A stretch of DNA of 64,000 nt. It comes from a virus. A program made the translations under genes and the position numbers. Of the stretch, positions 16,115 through 23,962 are shown one piece after another. The stretch lies in IMG/VR virus record IMGVR_UViG_3300032313_001263, positions 32,167 to 96,166 of that record; one strand, written 5' to 3'. The notes beneath the pieces were generated by a model. It worked only from the letters and a program-made list of their open reading frames with translations, had not been told where the DNA came from and did not search any database. Each line of letters begins with the position of its first letter. Within the stretch, counting starts at the first letter, position 1.

Positions 16115-17158
16115 ATGAAAGAACTTTACAAAAAATTACTCAATGAAGTAGAAACGGAACACGACTCAAACTCCCAAAGAGTGAGAAATAGTAGAGTTCT
16201 TATCATTGATGGACTAAATACCTTCATCCGTAGCTGGACAACTAATCCTACAATGAATGAGGATGGTGACCATACGGGTGGAGTTATTGGTTCATTGAAA
16301 TCAATAGGGTTTGGTATTCGCCAATTTAACCCTACAAGAGTTATCCTTACTTTTGATGGTAAGGGTGGTTCTAATGGAAGAAAAAAGATTTATGAGGGAT
16401 ATAAATCTGAAAGAGGTAAGAATCGTTTCAGAGTCAATAGACAGTATCCCGAAATGATGACCCAAGAAGATGAGCAGGTATCTATGAAACGCCAATTTGT
16501 ATGGTTGGTAGATATATTAGATAGTTTGCCTGTTACAACAATGGTGTATGATGGTATCGAAGCAGATGATGTTATCGGACACATCACTACACAACTATTG
16601 GGTGAGGATGAAGAGTGTGTAATCGTATCTACTGATAAGGATTTCCTACAATTGGTAAATGATAAGGTCACAATCTATTCTCCAACTAAAAAGAAAAAAT
16701 ATGATAGGAAAGCGGTATTTGAAGAGTATGGCTTATATCCACAAAATCTACTTCTATTCAGAACGTTGGATGGGGATAATTCGGATAATATTCCGGGTGT
16801 AAAGGGATGCGGATTAAAGACAGTACTAAAAAGATTCCCAGAGTTAAGTGAAGATAGAAAGATAGAATTTGATGAGTTTTTTGATATTGCGGAAACTAAA
16901 GTCAAAGAATCTAAATTATATTCTGATATCGTAGCTAACAAAGATGTTATTTTAAGAAATCAACAATTAATGCAATTAGAAGAACCTATAATTTCCACTA
17001 ACGAAAAGATGAAAATTTTAGATAGGTTTAGAGAACCAAATAAGAAGTTTGAAAAGATGGAGTTCTTTAAGGTAGGAGCTAAATACAAAATCCTACAAAA
17101 TTGGAGTGATATTAATGATTGGTTAAAATCAACATTTTCAAACATTATAGTTAAATAA
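16115..17158 (+). CDS. rnh: 5'-3' exonuclease/RNase H (flap endonuclease family)
   Basis: Removes RNA primers and flaps from lagging-strand fragments. This 347-residue protein has the FEN/PIN-fold acidic motifs in order: RVLIIDGLNTFIRSW, ILTFDGKGGSNGRKKIYEGY, GIEADDVIGHI, VIVSTDKDFLQLVND, and the helix-hairpin-helix region LDGDNSDNIPGVKGCGLKT. Those are the signatures of T4 RNase H and of the 5' nuclease domain of Pol I. It sits between recombinase and helicase genes in the replication operon. Confidence 0.9.
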   Translation: MKELYKKLLNEVETEHDSNSQRVRNSRVLIIDGLNTFIRSWTTNPTMNEDGDHTGGVIGSLKSIGFGIRQFNPTRVILTFDGKGGSNGRKKIYEGYKSERGKNRFRVNRQYPEMMTQEDEQVSMKRQFVWLVDILDSLPVTTMVYDGIEADDVIGHITTQLLGEDEECVIVSTDKDFLQLVNDKVTIYSPTKKKKYDRKAVFEEYGLYPQNLLLFRTLDGDNSDNIPGVKGCGLKTVLKRFPELSEDRKIEFDEFFDIAETKVKESKLYSDIVANKDVILRNQQLMQLEEPIISTNEKMKILDRFREPNKKFEKMEFFKVGAKYKILQNWSDINDWLKSTFSNIIVK

Positions 17159-17164
17159 AAATAA

Positions 17165-18562
17165 ATGGCAGAAGCATTAGATACATTATCTAAATACGGT
17201 CAATCGTTTCAATCAAAAGTAATATCTGTATTATTGACGGATGCTAAACTTTTGGATTCGTTAAGTGATATTATACATAAGAAGTTTTTTGAATCGGAAG
17301 CTAATAAATGGATAGTTGAAACAATTAAAGATTATTTTGATGAGTTTAAGAAAGAACCTACATTGGATGTATTCAAATCAGAAATATCCAAAGTAGATAA
17401 TCCATCTTTACAAAAAACCATAATCGAGCAACTTAAAGTAGTTTATACGCAAGTTGGACAAGATGATACGGATTATGTGAAGAAGGAGTTCTCATCATTT
17501 TGTATCAATCAGAATTTAAAAGAGGTAATTATACAATCGGTAGATTTACTCAAAGCGGGTAATTACGATAGGATTAAGGATTTAGTAGATAAGGCAATGA
17601 AAGTTGGTATTGAAACCGATTTGGGACATGATTATCTATTGGATTATATAGCTCGTATTGAGGATGAGAAAAGAGATACCATTGCTACTCCGTGGGAGGT
17701 TATTACCGAATTAATGAACGGAGGTTTAGGACCGGGTGAGTTAGGGGTTGTAGTGGCACCTTCTGGGGTTGGTAAGACTTGGGTTCTTGCCGCAATCGGA
17801 GCGGCAGCTGTTAAAGCAGGTAAGAGTGTTGTTCACTACTCATTGGAACTATCCGAAAACTATGTAGGTGAGAGATATGATACAATATTCACATCAATCC
17901 CATCAGCTGATTTGGTTGATAATAGAGATTTGGTACATAGGAAAATAAAATCATTAGCAGGTAAGTTATTGATTAAGTATTTCCCACCAAAAGGTGTATC
18001 ATCCAAAAAGATTGAAGCTCACATTGAGAAGATGACAGCAGCTGGTAATAAACCCGATTTAATAATTGTGGATTATGCTGATTTACTACTATCACACTCA
18101 AATAAGAATGATAGTACATATGGGGAGCAAGGTGGTGTGTATATTGAATTGAGAGGAATGGGTGGTGAGTTGGGTATTCCAATTTGGACAGCATCACAAA
18201 CAAATAGAAGTGGTATAGATTCGGAGGTTATTGAAGCTGATAAGATTGCAGATAGTTACGCTAAAGTAATGAATGCAGATTTTATTATGAGTGTTAGTAG
18301 AAAATCAAAAGATAAACTAAACAATACTGCTAGAGTTCACGTTATGAAAAATCGTTTTGGTATGGATGGTATCACATTCCCAACTAAAATGGATACTAAC
18401 AAAGGAATAATCGAAGTTTTTGATGCAAATTCGGCAGATGGGATATTAGCACGGAAAGAAAGTAATAGTGGAGCTGAAGAAGAAAGGCAATTATTACACA
18501 AAAAATATATGGATACTATGCCGTTAGGTGGGGCAGTAAAGCCGGTATCTGGACTAGGATAA
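17165..18562 (+). CDS. gp41: Replicative DNA helicase, DnaB/gp41 type
   Basis: A hexameric 5'-3' helicase of the replication fork. It is 465 residues long. The N-terminal ~170 residues are helical (primase-interacting type). The RecA-like motor has Walker A APSGVGKT near residue 199, LELSENYVGERYD, Walker B DLIIVDYADLLL, and SQTNRSG followed by IADSYAKVMNADFIM, all standard DnaB-family motifs. The C-terminus is a short flexible tail. No gp61-type primase gene is visible in this window. It is the last gene before a 113-nt gap. Confidence 0.9.
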   Translation: MAEALDTLSKYGQSFQSKVISVLLTDAKLLDSLSDIIHKKFFESEANKWIVETIKDYFDEFKKEPTLDVFKSEISKVDNPSLQKTIIEQLKVVYTQVGQDDTDYVKKEFSSFCINQNLKEVIIQSVDLLKAGNYDRIKDLVDKAMKVGIETDLGHDYLLDYIARIEDEKRDTIATPWEVITELMNGGLGPGELGVVVAPSGVGKTWVLAAIGAAAVKAGKSVVHYSLELSENYVGERYDTIFTSIPSADLVDNRDLVHRKIKSLAGKLLIKYFPPKGVSSKKIEAHIEKMTAAGNKPDLIIVDYADLLLSHSNKNDSTYGEQGGVYIELRGMGGELGIPIWTASQTNRSGIDSEVIEADKIADSYAKVMNADFIMSVSRKSKDKLNNTARVHVMKNRFGMDGITFPTKMDTNKGIIEVFDANSADGILARKESNSGAEEERQLLHKKYMDTMPLGGAVKPVSGLG

Positions 18563-18633
18563 GATATATAAAAATATAAAAATAAAAAGTTAAAAAAACA
18601 TGCAATTTTTTGTATGAGAAGTTAAGATTGGTT

Positions 18634-18645
18634 GTATTTATTAAA
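18634..18645 (+). promoter_or_regulatory. AT motif GTATTTATTAAA upstream of nrdB
   Basis: A copy of the recurring phage AT motif in the 113-nt gap between helicase and nrdB, about 30 nt before the ATG. No hairpin terminator is evident in this gap. Confidence 0.35.
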
Positions 18646-18675
18646 ACCTAAAGCATACAAAAAAGACGATTACAT

Positions 18676-19689
18676 ATGAGCAATTTATTTACAGAAAGAA
18701 TAGCGTACAAACCATTTGAATATCCAGACTATTACACCGAAGGGTGGTTGAAGCAAATGCAGGCATTTTGGTTACATACCGAAATCCCAATGCAGGGAGA
18801 TGTTAAAGATTGGAATGAAAATTTAACAAAAGAAGAAAAACATTTAGTAGGAAATATTCTATTGGGTTTTGCCCAAACTGAATGTGCGGTTTCCGATTAT
18901 TGGACTGGTATGGTAACTAAATGGTTTCCAAAACACGAAATAAAACAAATGGCAATGGCTTTTGGTTCTCAAGAAACAATACATTCGGTTGCATATTCGT
19001 ATTTGAATGAAACTTTAGGATTGGATGATTTTGCAGGTTTTATGCACGATGATGTTATGAAGGAGAGATTTGAATTACTAACAAATACAACCGCAGATTG
19101 GACTCCTATTGATTTACAAACAAATCACAAAGCTAGAGTTGAGGTTGCTCGTTCACTTGCTATCTTTTCGGCATTTGCGGAGGGTGTGGCATTATACTCT
19201 TCATTTGCAGTTCTTTACTCATTCCAAATGAGAAACCTGTTAAAAGGAATCGGACAACAAATGAAGTGGAGTGTTAGAGATGAATCCTTACATTCAAAGA
19301 TGGGTTGTCAATTATTCAGACATATGTGTGATGAGTTTCCTGAATTGTTAGAAGAAGCAAAATCATCTATCTACGAAGCAGCATTAATCATTAGAGATTT
19401 GGAGCATAAGTTCATTGATAGAATATTTGAAAAAGGTGATTTAGAAAATCTAAAAGCAGATGACTTAAAAGAATTTATTACAAAAAGAGTTAATGAGAAA
19501 TTAGGAGAGTTGGGATATAACCCAATACCTGGAGGTGATGATTACTTTGAATACAATGAAGAATCGGCATCTCAATTAGATTGGTTCTATCACTTAACTG
19601 GTGGTGTAACCCATACCGACTTCTTTGCAATGAGACCTACTGATTACAGTAAAGCAAACGAAGGTGAAGATTGGTCTGATATATTTTAA
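18676..19689 (+). CDS. nrdB: Ribonucleotide reductase small subunit (class I, NrdB)
   Basis: Houses the metal centre that starts ribonucleotide reduction. It is 337 residues long. The ferritin-like motifs are AQTECAVSDYW (Glu69), SQETIHSVAY (Glu100, His103, Tyr107), FAEGVALYSSFAVLYSF, and RDESLHSKMG. Spacing matches E. coli R2 exactly (84 to 115 is 31; 69 to 100 is 31), so the position of Asp84 is Glu69 here while the radical Tyr is kept. The gene lies 10 nt before nrdA and in one unit with thioredoxin. Confidence 0.92.
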   Translation: MSNLFTERIAYKPFEYPDYYTEGWLKQMQAFWLHTEIPMQGDVKDWNENLTKEEKHLVGNILLGFAQTECAVSDYWTGMVTKWFPKHEIKQMAMAFGSQETIHSVAYSYLNETLGLDDFAGFMHDDVMKERFELLTNTTADWTPIDLQTNHKARVEVARSLAIFSAFAEGVALYSSFAVLYSFQMRNLLKGIGQQMKWSVRDESLHSKMGCQLFRHMCDEFPELLEEAKSSIYEAALIIRDLEHKFIDRIFEKGDLENLKADDLKEFITKRVNEKLGELGYNPIPGGDDYFEYNEESASQLDWFYHLTGGVTHTDFFAMRPTDYSKANEGEDWSDIF

Positions 19690-19699
19690 TTAAAATTTT

Positions 19700-21481
19700 A
19701 TGAAGCATTACGGAGAAGAATTCGGTTGGGAAATCGATGTTGATTACCCATCGTGGGGAAATACGGAAATATATGTTAAAACAATTTCAAAAGGTTATCT
19801 ATTAGATGGTGAAAAACCAAAAGATGCATATTGGAGAGTTGCAACGGCAGTAGCTAGAAGATTGGGTAAACCACAACTTGCTACAAAGTTCTTTGATTAT
19901 ATTTGGAGAGGTTGGTTATGTTTAGCAACACCGGTACTTTCTAATACTGGTACTGATAGAGGTTTACCTATTAGTTGTTTTGGTATTGATGTTGGTGATA
20001 GTATTTATGAGATTGGATATAAGAATTTGGAGTTGATGTTATTGGCAAAGCATGGTGGTGGGGTTGGTATTGGTATCAATCAAATCAGACCCGCTGGTTC
20101 AAAAATTACAGGTAATGGTACATCGGATGGTGTAGTTCCATTTTGTAAAATTTATGATTCAACTATCCTAGCTACAAATCAGGGTTCAGTTCGTAGGGGA
20201 GCCGCTTCGGTAAATATGAACATCGAACACAAAGATTTTGAAGATTGGTTGGAGATTAGAGAACCAAAGGGTGATGTAAACCGCCAATCACTTAATATGC
20301 ACCAATGTGCGGTAGTAGGTGATAAGTTTATGAGAAAGTTGCAAGAGGGGGAATCTGAAGCAAGGAGAAAATGGGGTAAACTATTACAAAAAAGAAAAGC
20401 AACTGGAGAACCTTATATTATGTTTAAAGGTAATGTAAACAAACAAAATCCAGACGCATATAAGAAAAATGGATTGAAGGTTTATATGACTAATATTTGT
20501 TCGGAGATTGTTCTACATACTGATGAATCTCACTCATTTGTATGTTGCCTTTCATCACTAAACTTAGCTAAATACGATGAATGGAAAGACACCGATTTAG
20601 TGTACACTTCTACAATGTTTTTAGATGGTGTTTTAGAGGAGTTTATCCAAAGAGCTAAGGGATTGGTTGGATTTGATAATTCAGTTCGTTCAGCGGCAAA
20701 AGGAAGAGCATTGGGATTGGGAGTTTTGGGATGGCATACATACCTACAACAAAAAGGTGTTCCATTTGAAGGATTACAAGCACAATTTGAAACTCGTAAA
20801 ATATTCTCTCAAATTAAGATTGAATCGGAAAGAGCAAGTAGAGATTTGGCATCCGAATATGGAGAACCCCTATGGTGTAGAGATACAGGTTTCAGAAATA
20901 CTCACTTACGTGCAGTAGCACCTACGGTATCAAACTCTAAATTAAGTGGTAACGTAAGTAGTGGTATTGAACCTTGGGCAGCTAACGTATTTACGGAGCA
21001 AACTTCTAAAGGTACGTTTATTCGTAAAAACCCTGAATTAGAAAGAGTTTTGAAAAAGATTGGAAAAAATACAAAAGAAACTTGGGATAGGATATTAGAA
21101 GATGGTGGTTCGGTGCAAGATTTGGCATTTTTAGATGAGTGGTGTTTCTTAGATAGTAAGTTAGTACAATGTAACGAAGTAACTACGGAAGAGCATCAAA
21201 ATAGATGTAATTCAGTTAAGGATGTATTCCGTACATTCAAAGAGATTAACCAATTGGATTTGGTAAAGCAGGCAGGTATAAGACAACAATACATTGACCA
21301 AGCAGTATCTCTAAACTTAGCATTCCCATCAATAGCTGACCCTAAGTGGATTAATCAAGTAACTATGGAAGCTTGGAAGCAGGGAGTAAAAACTTTATAT
21401 TATATGAGAACTGAATCAGTATTAAGAGGTGATATTGCAGCAAGAGCAACTGACCCGGACTGTGTAAGTTGTGAGGGATAA
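19700..21481 (+). CDS. nrdA: Ribonucleotide reductase large subunit (class I, NrdA)
   Basis: Reduces ribonucleotides to deoxyribonucleotides. This 593-residue protein has the catalytic motifs LPISCFG (first redox Cys), NICSEIVLHTD (thiyl-radical Cys with Asn and Glu), FVCCLSSLN (second redox Cys), KTLYYMRTES (the Tyr-Tyr radical relay) and a C-terminal CVSC shuttle pair. It is much shorter than E. coli NrdA (about 760) and begins right at the catalytic barrel, so the N-terminal ATP-cone that senses dATP appears to be missing; that would make the enzyme insensitive to dATP shutdown. Confidence 0.92.
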   Translation: MKHYGEEFGWEIDVDYPSWGNTEIYVKTISKGYLLDGEKPKDAYWRVATAVARRLGKPQLATKFFDYIWRGWLCLATPVLSNTGTDRGLPISCFGIDVGDSIYEIGYKNLELMLLAKHGGGVGIGINQIRPAGSKITGNGTSDGVVPFCKIYDSTILATNQGSVRRGAASVNMNIEHKDFEDWLEIREPKGDVNRQSLNMHQCAVVGDKFMRKLQEGESEARRKWGKLLQKRKATGEPYIMFKGNVNKQNPDAYKKNGLKVYMTNICSEIVLHTDESHSFVCCLSSLNLAKYDEWKDTDLVYTSTMFLDGVLEEFIQRAKGLVGFDNSVRSAAKGRALGLGVLGWHTYLQQKGVPFEGLQAQFETRKIFSQIKIESERASRDLASEYGEPLWCRDTGFRNTHLRAVAPTVSNSKLSGNVSSGIEPWAANVFTEQTSKGTFIRKNPELERVLKKIGKNTKETWDRILEDGGSVQDLAFLDEWCFLDSKLVQCNEVTTEEHQNRCNSVKDVFRTFKEINQLDLVKQAGIRQQYIDQAVSLNLAFPSIADPKWINQVTMEAWKQGVKTLYYMRTESVLRGDIAARATDPDCVSCEG

Positions 21482-21501
21482 ACAAATAAACAAATAAAAA
21501 T

Positions 21502-21765
21502 ATGTTAGAAGTTAAGAAATTTTCGGCAAGTTGGTGTGGACCATGCAAAACATTGGCACCAACATTTAATGAGGTAAAAAATTCATTTAGTGGAGTATCC
21601 TTCAACGAATACGATATTGATGATAGTTCAGATATCGCATCTCAATTTGGAATCCGTTCAGTACCAACTGTACTATTAGTTAAAGATGGTAAGGAAGTTA
21701 AAAGAATTGTGGGAGCTCAATCTAAAATGGTATATGAAAACGCCATAAATGAAAATTTAGGATAA
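21502..21765 (+). CDS. Thioredoxin
   Basis: An 87-residue thioredoxin-fold protein with the active site FSASWCGPCKT near residues 7-15, the cis-Pro motif IRSVPTVLLVKDG, and GAQS near the end. It is placed directly after nrdA and is the likely electron donor for the reductase through the C-terminal Cys pair. It is slightly shorter than bacterial thioredoxins, as is usual for phage forms. Confidence 0.92.
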   Translation: MLEVKKFSASWCGPCKTLAPTFNEVKNSFSGVSFNEYDIDDSSDIASQFGIRSVPTVLLVKDGKEVKRIVGAQSKMVYENAINENLG

Positions 21766-21769
21766 AAAA

Positions 21770-21801
21770 TTAGGAAAATCCAAATAAAAGTGTTATATTT
21801 G
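21770..21801 (+). promoter_or_regulatory. Bacteroidota-type promoter, leaderless spacing
   Basis: A degenerate -33 TTAGG (21770), a 20-nt spacer and TATATTTG (21794-21801). The ATG of the helix-turn-helix gene follows after exactly 4 nt. Confidence 0.7.
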
Positions 21802-21805
21802 TTAC

Positions 21806-22009
21806 ATGGGAATATTAAGGGGTCAAACGCACCCATCTGCCAAACTTACGGATGAGCAGGTGTTACAAATTAGAAGACTATGGCAAATGGGTCATAGGAA
21901 TATTAAAGTGATTGCCCGAAACAATAAGGTATCGCCATCAAATGTGTTAAAAATTATCCAACGTAAAACTTGGACTCATCTAAACGAATTTTGGTCTGGT
22001 AGTTTATGA
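21806..22009 (+). CDS. Small helix-turn-helix DNA-binding protein
   Basis: A 67-residue protein: HPSAKLTDEQVLQIRRLW, IKVIARNNKVSPSNVLKII, KTWTHL. This is the HTH pattern usually attached to HNH/GIY homing endonucleases or found in small phage regulators. No nuclease domain is present. The gene is likely read from a leaderless mRNA, and its stop overlaps the start of the first Mom-like gene by 4 nt (ATGA), so the two are coupled and the HTH protein may regulate that small cluster. Confidence 0.7.
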   Translation: MGILRGQTHPSAKLTDEQVLQIRRLWQMGHRNIKVIARNNKVSPSNVLKIIQRKTWTHLNEFWSGSL

Positions 22010-22779
22010 AAATAGAAGGTAAACAATATTGCGATATCTCTAAATTTTCAATTAGAGAGATAAACAAAAACATAGCAAAGGATATCATTGTCAATAACCA
22101 TTATAGTGGGATATGGACGAAGGTATCCTATGCTTTGGGATTGTTCTATATTTCCGAAGATGAACACAATTTCTTTAGTGGGGTGAATGAACAACTTGTT
22201 GGAGTTGCTTGTTATGGTGACCCGGTTGGTAGAAACGCAGGAGCATCAATATCGGAGTTACTTCCAAGAGATGGTGTCTTAGAATTGACCCGATTATTTG
22301 TATTTGATGGATATGGTTCTAACATTGAGAGTTGGTTTGTTGGACAATCGTTTGAATGGTTACGAAAGAATGTACCTCGTATAAAAGCACTTATATCATA
22401 TTCAGACCCAAATGCTGGGCATTTAGGAACGGTATATCAAGCTACAAATTGGATTTATCAGGGTAACAAAATCAGATGGAGTGATAGTTGGAGTTTTAAA
22501 TGGAGTGAGGAAGATGAATGGCATCATAGTAGAACATCTTATGTAAAATACGGAACAAATGACCCTAAGATAATTCAGACAATGGTAACATCTCCATTTT
22601 GGATTAAGAGAGAACCCCGTAAGCACCGATATGTGTATATTCTAACCAAAGATAAGAAAGAAAGAAAAGCATTTATAAATTCACTTAAACATGAAGTGTT
22701 TCCATATCCCAAAGTGGAGTTGGATATCATTGATGAGGTTCATAAAATGGACCCAATAAATTTGGAAATATCAAATTAA
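22006..22779 (+). CDS. Mom-like DNA modification protein (GNAT-type fold), copy 1
   Basis: A 257-residue protein. Key segments are NIAKDIIVNNHYSGIW, VGVACYGDPVGRNAGASI, LELTRLFVFDGYGSNIES, and LISYSDPNAGHLGTVYQATNWIYQG. I associate this set (His-Tyr near the N-terminus, LELTRL, SYSDPxxGHxGTxYQATNW) with phage GNAT-fold proteins annotated as Mom-like. Mu Mom makes N6-carbamoylmethyl-type adenine. Biochemical function of this branch is not shown by sequence. It is paralogous to the protein at 23102. It lies between replication genes, consistent with acting on phage DNA. Confidence 0.65.
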   Translation: MKIEGKQYCDISKFSIREINKNIAKDIIVNNHYSGIWTKVSYALGLFYISEDEHNFFSGVNEQLVGVACYGDPVGRNAGASISELLPRDGVLELTRLFVFDGYGSNIESWFVGQSFEWLRKNVPRIKALISYSDPNAGHLGTVYQATNWIYQGNKIRWSDSWSFKWSEEDEWHHSRTSYVKYGTNDPKIIQTMVTSPFWIKREPRKHRYVYILTKDKKERKAFINSLKHEVFPYPKVELDIIDEVHKMDPINLEISN

Positions 22780-22792
22780 TTTCGTAACTTTG
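22761..22792 (+). promoter_or_regulatory. Bacteroidota-type promoter, leaderless spacing
   Basis: TTTG at 22761-22764 lies within the end of the preceding gene; there is a 20-nt spacer and TAACTTTG at 22785-22792. The next ATG follows after exactly 4 nt. Confidence 0.75.
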
Positions 22793-22796
22793 TATT

Positions 22797-23105
22797 ATGG
22801 CTAAAAAACTAATAGAAGTACCAAACGCAACTCAATTCGAAAGAGTGTATAAAAGTGATGATTGTGTAACTATTTGGAAATACGATTTAACTAAATACAC
22901 AAATGGGCCTGTATCGGTTGAAATCAAATGGAGTGCTGAATATCTGAAAGAAAACAAATCACCAAGAAAACCAAAAGCAGACGGTAAATTAGGTGAGTTG
23001 CATGATGCGTTCGCTAAATTAGATGCTAAGCGGAAGAAAAAGAAAAAGCCGGTAGCTAAAAAAAAAATGACAATAAAGAAGAAGATGGTTTCTGGTAAGA
23101 TATGA
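22797..23105 (+). CDS. Small protein with very basic Lys-rich tail
   Basis: A 102-residue protein: an N-terminal beta-rich half (VTIWKYDLTKYT, VSVEIKWSAEYL) and a C-terminal half dominated by Lys/Arg, including KRKKKKKPVAKKKMTIKKKM. The tail resembles nucleic-acid-binding or DNA-compacting extensions. It is translationally coupled by a 4-nt overlap to the second Mom-like gene and sits between the two paralogues. It may bind the DNA on which they act (inference). I do not recognise a family. Confidence 0.6.
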   Translation: MAKKLIEVPNATQFERVYKSDDCVTIWKYDLTKYTNGPVSVEIKWSAEYLKENKSPRKPKADGKLGELHDAFAKLDAKRKKKKKPVAKKKMTIKKKMVSGKI

Positions 23106-23902
23106 AAGTAGAAGGAAAAGATTATTGTGATGTTAGTAAGGTGTATGTTCATCCAATAGCTAAAAACATTGCAAAAGATATTATTGTAAAGAAACACTAT
23201 ACTCACGCTTGGACAGCTTGTAGATATGCATTAGGAATTTATTACAAATCCGATGATGCTAATACATTTGATGGTGATAGATTGATAGGTTGTGTAATTT
23301 ACGGATTCCCAGTAGGAGCAAAAGCATCAACATCAATTTGTGAAGGATTAACCAAAGATAACATTTTAGAACTAACTCGTCTATATTGTGATGATGGTTA
23401 TGGTTCTAACATTGAATCATTTGCATTAGGACAGACATTCAAATGGTTAAAAGAAAACGATAAAGCAATCAAAGTACTCCTATCATATGCGGATAACGGA
23501 CAAGCACACTTAGGTGGTATCTACCAAGCTACAAATTGGATTTATCAAGGGTTATCATCCGATATAGCACTAATGCCAAATTGGGGTATCTCATTAAGTA
23601 AAGACCCTTACAAATGGATTCATAGTAGGACAGTATTCTCCCTATGGGGTAGTGGTAATTTGGCACATTTACAAAACGAAATTGGTAAAGAGGGATACAA
23701 AGAATTTTGGAGAAGAGAAGAACCACCAAAACATAGGTACGTTCAGATAATTGCTCAAGATAAAAGAGAGAAGAAAGATTTGATGTGTAGATTAAAGCAT
23801 GAAATCAAACCATACCCCAAAGATACTGCATCTTATAATACAGAAGTAGTACATCATCCAACTACATACGAGGTGCCGGAAGGTACTGAAAATTTTTGGT
23901 AA
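23102..23902 (+). CDS. Mom-like DNA modification protein (GNAT-type fold), copy 2
   Basis: A 266-residue paralogue of the protein at 22006. It shares MKxEGKxYCDxSK, NIAKDIIVKKHYTHAW, LELTRLYCDDGYGSNIES, LLSYADNGQAHLGGIYQATN, EEPPKHRYVQI and a C-terminal LKHEIKPYPK. Conserved residues between the copies mark likely functional ones (the His-Tyr pair, Glu-Leu-Thr-Arg, Ser-Tyr, His-Leu-Gly, Tyr-Gln-Ala-Thr-Asn-Trp). The copies diverge in the middle (WNKIRW versus a longer insert), suggesting distinct substrates or subunits of one enzyme. Function is inferred from family resemblance. Confidence 0.65.
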   Translation: MKVEGKDYCDVSKVYVHPIAKNIAKDIIVKKHYTHAWTACRYALGIYYKSDDANTFDGDRLIGCVIYGFPVGAKASTSICEGLTKDNILELTRLYCDDGYGSNIESFALGQTFKWLKENDKAIKVLLSYADNGQAHLGGIYQATNWIYQGLSSDIALMPNWGISLSKDPYKWIHSRTVFSLWGSGNLAHLQNEIGKEGYKEFWRREEPPKHRYVQIIAQDKREKKDLMCRLKHEIKPYPKDTASYNTEVVHHPTTYEVPEGTENFW

Positions 23903-23906
23903 AATA

Positions 23907-23938
23907 TTTGGAAATATCAAAATTATTTATTACCTTTA
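23907..23938 (+). promoter_or_regulatory. Bacteroidota-type promoter upstream of large unknown gene
   Basis: TTTG at 23907-23910, a 20-nt spacer and TACCTTTA at 23931-23938 (last base off consensus). The -33 region TTTGGAAATATCAAA is the same as that of the promoter at 22761. A 24-nt leader precedes the ATG. Confidence 0.65.
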
Positions 23939-23962
23939 TAAAACACATAAACCCCTAAAATA

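Noticed and set aside
18563-18675. Terminator between gp41 and nrdB
   Set aside because: The gap is AT-rich with A and T runs, but no stable stem-loop preceding a T run was found.
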